Positions 22,794 to 31,335 of a stretch of DNA of 32,416 bases are shown in pieces. The DNA is from Nitrososphaeraceae archaeon. GTDB taxonomy: Archaea; Thermoproteota; Nitrososphaeria; Nitrososphaerales; Nitrososphaeraceae. Location: positions 1 through 32,416 of the forward strand of contig WHTU01000040.1 in NCBI GenBank assembly GCA_009377575.1. The letters are read 5' to 3'. The number at the start of each line of letters is the position of its first letter. Within the stretch, counting starts at the first letter, position 1. Position numbers and translations under genes: made by a program. The notes under the pieces were generated by a model. The model was given only the letters and a program-made list of their open reading frames with translations, searched no databases and was not told the origin of the DNA.

Positions 22794-23993
22794 TTATTCC
22801 CATCCAAGCGCTTCTTTCAATCCTATCCAGGATGCTTGTGATTTAGCGGTTATTGCACCCTTAAGTGCTTCCATCATGGCATCGACATGATCCACTTTCT
22901 TCTTTAGTGCAGCAATATCTTCGGCTTGCACAGTCTTGAGATCATTATTCTCTTGCTCAATCCTTTGCTTATCATCAATTGTCAGCAGCGGGATAGCCTT
23001 GACATATTCAGCGAGTAGTTCCTCTTCAGTTGGTAATACGTAACTAGCATCTTGACCGACCTGAGCATGACCTGTTAAATACCTTCTATGAGTATCTTTG
23101 ACTCCTGCCTTATTCATCATTGTGATGGCGAATTTTCTATAGCCGTGGCTTAAGGCGATCTCTCTACGCTTACCCTTGACTAGGCCCATAGTGGGCTGAT
23201 TCACTCCTGCTTTGTGTAGCGCCTTTTCGAGGGCAAGATGAATAATACGTGGAGTGGCTGGCCTTGGTGCTTCAATGAAATACGGTTTTCTAACGTTGAA
23301 TAACTCTCTAATGAGTGGGGACTTATCCGTTATTGTCTCATGTAACCTACGTCGATAGTCAAGATAGGTGTCGATTGCTACCTTACATTCTGGAGTGCAA
23401 TAAGAAAAGTATCTGTCTGACACAGGAGATTGAGAATAAACATCTATCTTGTAAAGATTGTATTCGGGGACAGGAGTAAGATCTCCTACTCTCAGTTCTG
23501 GAACAGCACCTAATCTCATAGCTGTTGATGCCATAAGCAGAACCATCACCCTTGTCCTTTCATCACATGATTCTAAGATCGCACCAATATCCTCAACACG
23601 ATAGGCCTTATCCTTACGAGTAGACTCATCTGGTGGAATAAAACGGGTTATCTTGCGCTTGTTGAGAGGTACGTCATTCATCACCACAAAGAAGTGAAGG
23701 ATAGCTGCCACCTGTAGAGCAATAGTATTGCGTGCTTTCCCTTTGTCTCGGAGGCTCTCAATGTAGCCAATGATCATTTGCTCTATCGCCTTGGATTTGT
23801 AGTCGAGTAACACTTGCAAGTCTTCGGTCTTTGCTCCATCTCTTAAGAACTGGTTGAATGCTAAGCGGTAGTCTCGTTTAGTGTATTTAGATTTCAGGCC
23901 ATCAGTGACAAGATAAATCCTTGGACTTAAGCTCTTAACCTCATTTTGAGCGTGATTTAAGAGCTTAACATCGGTCTCAGTCTCCACTGCCAA
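22794..23993 (-). CDS. Tyrosine recombinase / integrase
   Basis: The 399-residue product has a helical SAM-like core-binding domain (about 35-115; YTKRDYRLAFNQFLRDG) and a catalytic domain with the Arg in MASTAMRLGAVPELRVGDL (R160), HGYRKFA (H283, R286), LTGHAQVGQDASY (H309, nucleophile Y318). All key residues are present, so it should be active in site-specific integration and excision. A C-terminal coiled coil (about 341-380, RIEQENNDLKTVQAEDIAAL) extends beyond the usual end of the family and could drive tetramer assembly. It stands alone at the right end of the element on the minus strand, as integrases commonly do. No tRNA gene is visible beside it, so the target site is unknown. Confidence 0.92.
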   Translation of the reverse strand: MAVETETDVKLLNHAQNEVKSLSPRIYLVTDGLKSKYTKRDYRLAFNQFLRDGAKTEDLQVLLDYKSKAIEQMIIGYIESLRDKGKARNTIALQVAAILHFFVVMNDVPLNKRKITRFIPPDESTRKDKAYRVEDIGAILESCDERTRVMVLLMASTAMRLGAVPELRVGDLTPVPEYNLYKIDVYSQSPVSDRYFSYCTPECKVAIDTYLDYRRRLHETITDKSPLIRELFNVRKPYFIEAPRPATPRIIHLALEKALHKAGVNQPTMGLVKGKRREIALSHGYRKFAITMMNKAGVKDTHRRYLTGHAQVGQDASYVLPTEEELLAEYVKAIPLLTIDDKQRIEQENNDLKTVQAEDIAALKKKVDHVDAMMEALKGAITAKSQASWIGLKEALGWE

Positions 23994-24002
23994 TGTTTAA
24001 CC

Positions 24003-24043
24003 TGTGTGAGTCTATTATTTATTATACGTCTAGGCGTCACACA
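24003..24043. repeat. Inverted repeat upstream of the integrase
   Basis: TGTGTGA (24003-24009) and TCACACA (24037-24043) form a 7-base inverted repeat with a 27-base spacer, immediately before the integrase start at 23993. It could be an operator for integrase control or a recombinase binding site. TGTGTGACG also occurs near 1550, but a 9-base match is expected about once by chance. Confidence 0.4.
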
Positions 24044-24181
24044 AAGAATTTTGTTTCCCCAAGTTACGCGCAAGCATAAAGCACCTAGAAACGTTGCATA
24101 TGATAACAAGATGAGTCTCATCCATAATAGCGCGATAAAAAGCCTAACGGTTAACAAATTTATTAATGATAGGGTCTGGTC

Positions 24182-25039
24182 ATGCTTGTGAAGCAAATTG
24201 TTGTCGTTATTCTTGGATTGCTTTCGAGTTTATCATTGACCTCGATAATGAGCCTTGAAGATAACTATTTTGGTCAAAAAGCGTATGCGCATGACTTTTC
24301 TACAACAGATGAATCTTCATTGGTTACATTAGTCGAACAAATTAAAGCTGAAACACAACTTGTAATTGCTAACTTTCTTTCTAATGACAATTTTTCAGCC
24401 CATGAACATGCAATAAGTGCTGCCGAGTTAATGAAGGATCTGGAAAATAACATTACGCAAACAAATCCTCCATCATCAGATGTTACTCAAGTATATGATC
24501 GAGGGCAAAAAAATTCTACCACACTTGCTTTAGTGGTTGCAAATATAGTCGATGATATATTAAGAAAATATGGGAGCGCTTTTGCTGTAGAATATGACAT
24601 GACTAATATGTCGAATATGATGAACATGGATATGATGATGCCGGAAATGGATAATAGTTCTCCTCGTCCTATGGATATGATGACAACTACAAATGGTACT
24701 AACGGAAGTAGTAGTGTATCAGGAAGGCATTCAAACACCTCAATGAATATGGAAAACGACTTAGTATTAGTTAATATAAATGACTATGAAACAGCTAAGG
24801 TTCTTTCCGGTAATATTAAGGACCAATTTAGTACTCAGTTACGTCCAAGATCACTTGTCAATGAAACCACTAATCTTGATAGGCTGGAAAACCGCCTTGA
24901 AAAACTTGAACAAGCGGTGAATACGAAGGCTTTACCGGGAGCGATGATGGATATTGTACATGTTCAAATTCATCCAATGTTACAAAGAGTCTATGATTTA
25001 GAGCTATTACGAAATGTAATGCCAGAGAGCCAAGACTGA
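24182..25039 (+). CDS. Secreted Met-rich protein
   Basis: The 285-residue product begins with a signal peptide (MLVKQIVVVILGLLSSLSLT) and a mature part starting near YAHDFS. It has a helical region with HEHAISAAELMKDLENN, a striking methionine-rich stretch (MTNMSNMMNMDMMMPEMDN, about residues 140-158, and PRPMDMM), a Ser/Thr/Asn-rich linker and a C-terminal helix pair with a possible coiled coil (LDRLENRLEKLEQAVN). Met-rich extracellular sequences often bind Cu(I), and ammonia-oxidising archaea depend heavily on copper, so metal handling is a reasonable guess but not shown. A TATA-like AATTTATTA about 20 bases before the ATG suggests a leaderless mRNA. It is taken as the first host-type gene right of the element. 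Confidence 0.7.
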   Translation: MLVKQIVVVILGLLSSLSLTSIMSLEDNYFGQKAYAHDFSTTDESSLVTLVEQIKAETQLVIANFLSNDNFSAHEHAISAAELMKDLENNITQTNPPSSDVTQVYDRGQKNSTTLALVVANIVDDILRKYGSAFAVEYDMTNMSNMMNMDMMMPEMDNSSPRPMDMMTTTNGTNGSSSVSGRHSNTSMNMENDLVLVNINDYETAKVLSGNIKDQFSTQLRPRSLVNETTNLDRLENRLEKLEQAVNTKALPGAMMDIVHVQIHPMLQRVYDLELLRNVMPESQD

Positions 25040-25144
25040 GTGTTTGGCAATTTACGTTGGTTGTGCACGAAAATTGCGAATACTTTGTCATAATTTATTA
25101 TCCAGTCTAAACTAAATACTAAAACACAAACTGGTTTCTAGTTG

Positions 25145-26347
25145 TTATTGCTCTGACCAGTCTTGTATTACTATATCGATTGCTCCATCATTTCGTGGTA
25201 TATTCTCAAATGGAGGAAAACCTCTAGCGCCTATATATCCACAGTGGTTATCCCCTGGCAAAATAACAAAAAAATCGAAACAATCAAGTTTATTATTTCC
25301 ATCTACGTCTTGAATAGGAGGTATTTCAGAGCTTACTTCTCTCTCAAAGTAATTCTTTGGTAGAGGCATACTATGAGATATTCCAAGTAATCCAAGTGCG
25401 TCACTTTCCTCAACATATCTATAGACATATTCTAGCATGTTATCTTCAGAATTGCGTAAATTATGGAAATCACCTACTACTTTATCAATAGCGTTCCCAA
25501 AGGTTGTATTCCCTGCGACCGAACTCCTATCAATAGCTGCACCAAGTAGATGTATCGATGTTATATTTAATCCACTCTTGTCATTCCATTCTTGATTACT
25601 GCTCAGGCTTGCTAAAGTGCTCTTGACTACGGCAGCGCCCAGAGAATGAGCAAGGAACCTGATATCTGTATCCTTGCATTTATTTTTGAAATCAATAACA
25701 AACTGTGCTAGTTTGGGTCCATTCCTTTCTGCTATATTTTTTGCAATTTCCCATCCATCCTTGTTTATTGATGTGTTTGAGTCCCAGCTGAAACCGATTA
25801 GAGGTATCGAATAATAATTACTGGCCAAGGACATAGCTGTTCTATTAAATTGCTCATTGGCTGATCGTTCATCTGTCCAAACCCCATGAATGTAAATAGC
25901 TATTTCCTTTTTCGGAGGGCACGTAGGTTGATTGTATTCTTTACTGTTGCTATTATTAGCTAGATCACTACTATATACGTAATCTGTTATATTATGCCCT
26001 TGAATCAATTGTCCTGCTGAATGGTAATCAAAATGCTCACGAGTAGAAATAATGTCACTATTATGATAGGACTTTGTACCAGTCTCGGATGCATTCAGCA
26101 AATGTACCATACCATAGGCAAGTGGAACAGAGATAAACTGTAAAATATGAAAGATGGTGAGAGTCAATAATAATGCTGCTGTGGTAAGGGTTACTAATCT
26201 AGATACAGATTGTCTCTGGATGTGCTTTATTGTTTGATTCTGCTTCAACCCATTCAATAAATGTCTATCTGACACTGACAACCATTTAAAGGTATGACAA
26301 CACTTGTGTATAAAAACCTGTGATAAGCATATTTGCTTAAGAATCAA
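25145..26347 (-). CDS. Membrane-anchored or secreted alpha/beta hydrolase
   Basis: The 400-residue product has a hydrophobic segment at about residues 50-78 (LVTLTTAALLLTLTIFHILQ), after a long N-terminal stretch that may mean the true start is later. The hydrolase domain shows the oxyanion strand YIHGVWTDE, the nucleophile elbow AHSLGAAVV with the catalytic Ser, strand HLLGAAIDRSS, and a late His in GDNHCGYIG, as in DUF900-like and lipase-type proteins. The segment DVDGNNKLDCFD looks like a calcium-binding EF-hand or dockerin loop. It probably acts outside the cell on an ester or lipid substrate, identity unknown. The gene stands alone, convergent with the Met-rich gene. Confidence 0.72.
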   Translation of the reverse strand: MILKQICLSQVFIHKCCHTFKWLSVSDRHLLNGLKQNQTIKHIQRQSVSRLVTLTTAALLLTLTIFHILQFISVPLAYGMVHLLNASETGTKSYHNSDIISTREHFDYHSAGQLIQGHNITDYVYSSDLANNSNSKEYNQPTCPPKKEIAIYIHGVWTDERSANEQFNRTAMSLASNYYSIPLIGFSWDSNTSINKDGWEIAKNIAERNGPKLAQFVIDFKNKCKDTDIRFLAHSLGAAVVKSTLASLSSNQEWNDKSGLNITSIHLLGAAIDRSSVAGNTTFGNAIDKVVGDFHNLRNSEDNMLEYVYRYVEESDALGLLGISHSMPLPKNYFEREVSSEIPPIQDVDGNNKLDCFDFFVILPGDNHCGYIGARGFPPFENIPRNDGAIDIVIQDWSEQ

Positions 26348-26354
26348 TATTTAT

Positions 26355-26418
26355 GAGGGAGTCCACAATGGAATTACTGTCTTACTGGCCGCTCATTCAG
26401 TAATCAGTACAGTCCCTC
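26355..26418. repeat. Nested inverted repeats
   Basis: GAGGGA (26355-26360) pairs with TCCCTC (26413-26418), and inside it ATTACTG (26373-26379) pairs with CAGTAAT (26398-26404). The two stems are separated by unpaired 12 and 8 bases. A folded RNA or a remnant of a mobile-element end is possible. Confidence 0.35.
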
Positions 26419-26426
26419 CACTTTAG

Positions 26427-26558
26427 TATCAGGGGCTGGGGAGTCCAGTCTACGTAATAGGCGGAGGACCAGAGCCAGATATTTCCTTTGCAAATGTTGT
26501 GAAAGTTCTTAATGTAGGAAGCAACGGTGTCACCACAGGAACACCAAGTTCACCATAG
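26427..26558 (+). pseudogene. Relic of a surface-protein gene
   Basis: A 43-codon frame without a start, between TAG 26424-26426 and TAG 26556-26558, reads PVYVIGGGPEPDISFANVVK and then LNVGSNGVTTGTPSSP. The VYVIGGG strand and Gly/Thr turns look like part of a beta-propeller or other secreted repeat protein. It is too short to be functional on its own. Confidence 0.3.
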
Positions 26559-26844
26559 TCTATAATAATTTGAAGTATGCAGATCCAAAGGCGTAATACA
26601 CATGTGCTTTCTTCTTCTTAGCATGAAAGCACATCACATATCGCTGTCCGGATCAGAGGATCTTTCAATCAACACGCGGCTAGAGACAAGAACAATTTGA
26701 GTTAGATCCTATTTTAGTTTCCGAGATTGATTTTTTGTACTAAGATCTCTACACTAAACGGTTCTTTAATATATTACGCGACAATTGTATTACCTACAGA
26801 ATATTGATATGTTGAGCAACATCATTGGTGATGAATCACCAAGT

Positions 26845-28023
26845 TTAAGCAACTGACAAATGAAGTATTGAATTGATCGATGTGGATACACGAGGTATAT
26901 AACATCCTATGAGCGATCCATGCTCATCGATTATTATATCGTGGTTACCAAAGACTCTATATTTATGATAGTTATATGGAAACTTGTCGCATAAGGAATT
27001 TCGGAAAGGACACAAATAGGATCCTTCGAACGGCTTTTGATGCCACCATTGCTCCAATTCCACACATTCGTCAAAATGTTTATTTTCGTATAGAAAACCA
27101 GCGCAATCTGCTACAATACGTACGTATTTGTCCTGTCTGATTTTGGCCCGCTCGGTCAATTCTCTTTCCATTGTATTAAATGGTTCCAAATTACCAGCCA
27201 ATGCTCCAACATAGTGTGTCGATAACTTAACGAGTAACAGGTTTCCTTCTCTTATATTATTATCAAAGTCTACAATTCTTGACTTTAATGTGTTATTTAG
27301 AGTTCTGATGTCAGGGTTCATAACGCTCGCATATGCACAGAGCTGTCCCCGTTTTAATCCCTCGTTAATGTACTCTGCAGCTAGTTTATCCCGCTCGTCC
27401 TCATTATCGTATAAGAGTAGAATGTGTTCATTAATGGGAGGGTTATCGATAATGCGATAGTGATTAGACATAGATAGCAAAGAATGACACGAACACAGCA
27501 TTCTGATCTCCTCCTTTGTCAAGTAAGTTAAGAGATCGGTGGCCTGATATGCACACACTACTATTAGTGGATAATCAATTTGGGGTGGAATTAGATACTC
27601 ATATTCTAGAAATTCCCTTTTTATTCCCAGCCTAAAGAACAAACAAGTACTTACGAATGCTCTTACTGCTCCATTTTTGCTCCTAGACAACTTCGTAACT
27701 AGCTTATCCCATGAATGCTGGATCAGCTCTCTATCTAGAGTTCCTCCTTTGTCAGGTTGAAACCATTGAGAAGAAGTTACTATTATCAAATCTCCTCTAG
27801 TTTCCAGGTCATTTATTTCACCTGCACCGATATTCCATTCCTCTCCCATTCGATTATAGATTATACTCCTATCCAAGCTTTCATCGATTATTAGAAGGAT
27901 GGCTTCGTTGTTTTCTAGAGCGGGTTTCAGAAAGCGGAAGGCATCGTCGAGTTCTTCATCTAAGTTGGAATAAATCCCAATTAGACGACTTGCTTTTTCA
28001 TTGGTTGGAGATATGAGTGTCAA
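26845..28023 (-). CDS. Tandem MEDS (DcmR-like sensor) protein
   Basis: The 392-residue soluble product has two DcmR-like sensory (MEDS) domains, a RecA/KaiC-like fold. Repeat one is at about 13-180: IGIYSNLDEELDDAFRFLKP, NNEAILLIIDE, DLIIVTSSQWF. Repeat two is at about 198-350: EHILLLYDNEDERDKLAAEY, RGQLCAYASV, NLLLVKLSTHYV. Each starts with a strand, an acidic helix and a loop where phosphate-binding Walker residues would be, but a canonical Walker A is not visible. Family members are thought to sense ligands and are abundant in Nitrososphaera-type archaea; the ligand is unknown. A C-terminal Cys/His-containing part (CPFRNSLCDKF, FGNHD) may bind metal. It lies next to the RHH gene at 28072-28641 with a 48-base gap and is probably co-transcribed. 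Confidence 0.78.
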   Translation of the reverse strand: MTLISPTNEKASRLIGIYSNLDEELDDAFRFLKPALENNEAILLIIDESLDRSIIYNRMGEEWNIGAGEINDLETRGDLIIVTSSQWFQPDKGGTLDRELIQHSWDKLVTKLSRSKNGAVRAFVSTCLFFRLGIKREFLEYEYLIPPQIDYPLIVVCAYQATDLLTYLTKEEIRMLCSCHSLLSMSNHYRIIDNPPINEHILLLYDNEDERDKLAAEYINEGLKRGQLCAYASVMNPDIRTLNNTLKSRIVDFDNNIREGNLLLVKLSTHYVGALAGNLEPFNTMERELTERAKIRQDKYVRIVADCAGFLYENKHFDECVELEQWWHQKPFEGSYLCPFRNSLCDKFPYNYHKYRVFGNHDIIIDEHGSLIGCYIPRVSTSINSILHLSVA

Positions 28024-28071
28024 GGCAGTGCTCTATAATTATTGTTTAATCATTTGTACAAACATCTGTAT

Positions 28072-28641
28072 TTATCGGTATAGTTTAAGGACAACAGTGT
28101 TATCAGTAGTATCGCATGACATCTTTGCTTCCAATGCTACTTCCAGAACATATCGCGCGATTTGCCTGATGAAATAAGAATACTTGAAACCCATGTCATG
28201 TTCAATAATGATCCTATCATGATCCTCATAGGTTTCAAATCTATGCGGTATTCGTGATATCCTTAACCAAGTCGCGGTGAGATCGGATAAAGAAGTGAGG
28301 GTAAAACTACCTCGCAAAAAAAGGCTTACGTCTACGATATCATTTTTAGCTGTATCTCGTGCTAACTCATCAAGTTCTTCGTCTGCAAGCCGTTCAATTA
28401 TTCTCATTAAGAATGACTTTGGCATGTAGCATAGCTTAGCCTGAGAAGCTAAATTGTGCCACTCAAGATGTTCTTTAATAATCTGATTAACCAAAGTATT
28501 AAAACTGACCTGTTTAACCTCTGACTCTGCACGTAACTCTGCCAGCTTCTGAACGGGAATTCTAAATGTGACACAATTGGTGGATGCCTTAGGTAAGCTA
28601 ACAGTCATATAGGATAAATCGTGGTCGTTCTTCTTAGGCAT
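28072..28641 (-). CDS. Ribbon-helix-helix-type regulator
   Basis: The 189-residue product begins with ATG. Its N-terminal region VTFRIPVQKLAELRAESEVK followed by VSFNTLVNQIIKEHLEW has the strand, helix, helix order of Arc/MetJ-like ribbon-helix-helix DNA-binding proteins. The C-terminal domain (about 70-189) contains LPRGSF-like LFLRGSFTLTSLSDLTATWL and RIIIEHDMGFKYSYFIRQIA; it is shared with the divergent gene at 28825-29349 and may be a ligand or oligomerisation domain. The two genes are paralogues placed back to back. Upstream of the sensor gene 26845-28023, it may form a regulator-sensor pair. Confidence 0.75.
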   Translation of the reverse strand: MPKKNDHDLSYMTVSLPKASTNCVTFRIPVQKLAELRAESEVKQVSFNTLVNQIIKEHLEWHNLASQAKLCYMPKSFLMRIIERLADEELDELARDTAKNDIVDVSLFLRGSFTLTSLSDLTATWLRISRIPHRFETYEDHDRIIIEHDMGFKYSYFIRQIARYVLEVALEAKMSCDTTDNTVVLKLYR

Positions 28642-28824
28642 TATGTATTATATGCAATAGAATTTCTAAGCGCAACCCTACACGTAATAATAGGTATCTT
28701 TTGCAATGCTTTAATTGCTTTACACTTTTATTATGGCAAAAGGGCGTAAAATATTTAAACCAATACATTATCTTATAGTAACCTGAGATAAGAATTGCAA
28801 CAGATTGAGAGAAATAATAAGAGC

Positions 28825-29349
28825 ATGGACAGTAGCAGCATTACTCTTAGATTTAGAAGCGACATTCTCGATAAGCTAAAGCATGAAGCAGCACAGAAAA
28901 GAATTAGTCTAAACACGTTGGCTTCTCAAGTGTTTTCCTCTCATGCGGAATATGACGCATACGCCTCAACGTCAGGCATGGTCTCCATCCCTAAAACCTT
29001 GCTAATAATTATGATGAATAAACTCGAAGAAAAAGAAGTAGAAAAGCTTTCTGAACAGATAGTAATGAACGAGATGAAAGATTTGACACTTCTATCACGA
29101 GGAGAACACAATTTAACCTCCTTTCTTCAGACCATCGAATCTTGGCTGAGAGTATCGGGGTTTCAATATTCTTATCACACGGCAGATCATGACAGAAATC
29201 ATCGACTTGTGATCCAGCATGAAATGGGAAGGAGGTGGTCGCTTTATTTTGAAAAGCTATTTCGATTCGTCTTTACTGAATTATCTTTGCCAAACGATCC
29301 TGAATTTGAGGTAACAGATAACGTCATTGCCTTCAAAGTACGGGAATAA
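28825..29349 (+). CDS. Ribbon-helix-helix-type regulator, divergent paralogue
   Basis: The 174-residue product from ATG 28825 (TTG 28795 would add 10 residues) has SITLRFRSDILDKLKHEAAQ and KRISLNTLASQVFSSHAEY as ribbon-helix-helix. The C-terminal half, LLSRGEHNLTSFLQTIESWL, HRLVIQHEMGRRWSLYFEKL, aligns with LFLRGSFTLTSLSDLTATWL and the following HDMG segment of the gene at 28072-28641. So the pair arose by duplication with inversion. They share an intergenic region of about 180 bases that contains ATATTTAAAC and further A/T-rich TATA-like elements, and each could bind there to control both. The target is unknown. Confidence 0.75.
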   Translation: MDSSSITLRFRSDILDKLKHEAAQKRISLNTLASQVFSSHAEYDAYASTSGMVSIPKTLLIIMMNKLEEKEVEKLSEQIVMNEMKDLTLLSRGEHNLTSFLQTIESWLRVSGFQYSYHTADHDRNHRLVIQHEMGRRWSLYFEKLFRFVFTELSLPNDPEFEVTDNVIAFKVRE

Positions 29350-29943
29350 CTGACTATTCGAAAAATGGAAAAATGCTATGCAAGCCTTGTTGACTATAGC
29401 GAAAAACAGTCATTGATCTTGCTCAGCGGCCCGCGGTGTCAAAAAACAATATAATCCATTACTATTGTCTAAATTTGTAATAACCACAAAGACCCACTGA
29501 ACAACAATGGTAAAATCTTTTGTACTAACTAACAGTATACAAAACTAACGTTACTATTTAACTCAACAGCGAAGAATGAGATCTAGCGTTAACCTTCTTC
29601 GCCCCGATCTATATCCTTATATCATCATAATCAACGCCAAGTAACCAATCAGTGGTGGTGGCAGAGAAGGGCTCAATACCTTAACTGGTACAGAATTAGT
29701 CAAATTTTCACTTGATCAAGTATAAGTTATACAGCTGATCTTGTTCTAAATATGTCCTAATAGGTGAATCAAGGCTTACAATGCCTCTGAGATGTATTCT
29801 TTTCGGCAATCTCATATATTCACTTGATCTGAATCCAGTTCTTCATAGATTCACCGAATGATTTAGTAGGATGAATAACAACTGATGAGAATGAATTTTC
29901 GTATTCATCTGATATTAGAGTTTAAATCAGTAATCAAAAAATT
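29350..29943. other. Intergenic stretch without a gene
   Basis: No coding frame is convincing on either strand. Short related words recur: TTCACTTGATC at about 29707-29717 and 29819-29829, and their reverse-complement-like GTGAATCAAGG near 29764-29774, including the palindrome TTGATCAA. They could be binding sites of a regulator or chance. Confidence 0.4.
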
Positions 29944-30309
29944 TCATCCTACCCTTTTCATCTTTGAACCGCATTTAGCACATGCAATTTCCCTGTGCTC
30001 GTTTCCACATGACATACAATAGTATCTTACTGAAGTAGTACTATCCATGGATGAAGAAGGTGACTTAAATAATGATCTAATGAAACCCCTAATATCTCTC
30101 ACATCGCCATCATTGAAAATGCCAAGTTTTTTCAGCATTATCCTTGTCTTGTAAATATTGATTAAGATGAATGCTATTATTAGCATTATTAGATCGATAG
30201 GAAATTCAAATAAATATATAATAATAAAGCCTATAGCCATAAAAACGGCTAGCCACTTCAACTGATACAAAAAAAGCTCTCGATTAGTTTTTGAGAAAAA
30301 GCTATTCAT
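29944..30309 (-). CDS. Two-pass membrane protein with C-terminal zinc ribbon
   Basis: The 121-residue product has two adjacent hydrophobic helices (LKWLAVFMAIGFIIIYLF and DLIMLIIAFILINIYK, about residues 18-55), a basic loop and a C-terminal four-Cys ribbon, CMSCGNEHREIACAKCGSKM. The topology places the ribbon probably on the cytoplasmic side. Such short proteins occur widely in archaea, of unknown function, possibly as membrane-bound regulatory or nucleic-acid contact proteins. The start is ATG, and no operon partner is visible. Confidence 0.72.
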   Translation of the reverse strand: MNSFFSKTNRELFLYQLKWLAVFMAIGFIIIYLFEFPIDLIMLIIAFILINIYKTRIMLKKLGIFNDGDVRDIRGFIRSLFKSPSSSMDSTTSVRYYCMSCGNEHREIACAKCGSKMKRVG

Positions 30310-30604
30310 ATCCCTGGCATATCATTCCTATTACGTTTACTGGCATTTAAATAATATATGCTTATATGTCATTCAGCCAATTCAAGGGCATATAGGTGGC
30401 AGCTATCACGATCAAACAGAATCGCTCTTCGATAGAAAGGCTGAATCACATATAAGAGAATTAACACCTGATTTTAAGAAATGATGATGTGTTTCAATTA
30501 ATCCTAGTTCAACAGATATATACGACGTACAAACACGTTGAAATGAATGAAAAAGGAGAAGGGAGTTATAACCCTAGCCTTTCTATCTGTGACCAGTCTT
30601 GGTT

Positions 30605-30853
30605 TTAACTGCCGGCTTGGTAAGATGAAGTGCTGACTGCGTTTTCATCCCCTTGAATCTGTGAAGCACTATTTGAACAGAACACATTCAATGGTAGTTT
30701 ACCATTTCCACAAGCATTTGCTTGTGATAATGCTTGGTTATTTTCTTTCTTCTTCTTTTTGTCTGCAAAAGCGTCTTCTGTTGCTACGGCTGCAGAGGCA
30801 ACGAGCATAACTGCTACTGCGGCTACTATTGCGAAAGTCATGTACGATTTCAT
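30605..30853 (-). CDS. Small secreted protein, paralogue of the one at 1041-1301
   Basis: The 82-residue product has a signal peptide (YMTFAIVAAVAVMLVASAAV), a Lys-rich start of the mature part (DKKKKKEN) and the shared segments ALSQANACGNGKLPLNV and SQIQGDENAV with two Cys residues. The C-terminus differs from the paralogue. A TATA-like CTTTATTTT lies about 24 bases before the ATG, consistent with a leaderless mRNA. It lies in host-type sequence, which supports the idea that its paralogue at 1041-1301 is also host sequence, on the other side of the inserted element. Function unknown. Confidence 0.75.
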   Translation of the reverse strand: MKSYMTFAIVAAVAVMLVASAAVATEDAFADKKKKKENNQALSQANACGNGKLPLNVFCSNSASQIQGDENAVSTSSYQAGS

Positions 30854-31335
30854 ATTGTTACTTCAGACAAAAATAAAGGCTATAACTGGTGCGAATGTTC
30901 TGGCTACTACTAAAATCTTAGAAATCTTATCCATGGTTGAAAGTAACCTTATTGTGTAAGATTTATGGCAAGAATTGGGTCTATTCTGATTTATATAGTG
31001 TAATGTCATATTTCTTAGAACTAACTGGGGTCTATTGCCAAGTGCTAGTGAGTATAATATATAACTCCTAAAAATTCGGAGATAGTAAGCAAATAATGAA
31101 CATCCATCACCAAGCACATACTCATGAAGGTGCTTTACTTCATTGTTTGACAATAGAAATTAATTTTGGGATATCTATCGCAGGCATAATAATAGTCAAT
31201 GGCTATAAACTCTATTGGTGTGTGTTAACTGAAGAAAATGAATGCTATTTAGATTTTTTCTGCATCTTGCACCATACCTAAATCATAAGTTAACTTTTAC
31301 TATAAGAACTACATATTTGATTATCACTAAATACT
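30854..31335. other. Intergenic stretch without a supported gene
   Basis: Open frames on both strands (30863-31153 minus, 31096-31281 plus) overlap each other and have no recognisable domain or start signal. Only the promoter of the small secreted gene, near 30870-30885, is visible. Confidence 0.4.

Larger units (their letters stand above)
26348..26844. other. Intergenic stretch with inverted repeats and a coding relic
   Basis: No intact gene is seen. It contains nested inverted repeats near 26355-26418 and a short relic frame at 26427-26558, described separately. The right half (26560-26844) shows nothing recognisable. Confidence 0.4.

Noticed and set aside
24000-24181. tRNA gene as integration target next to the integrase
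   Set aside because: No cloverleaf-like sequence could be found by eye in this stretch or right after the integrase gene.
30390-30484. Coding-looking plus-strand stretch (SYHDQTESLFDRKAESHIRE)
   Set aside because: No start codon close by and no family; possibly chance.
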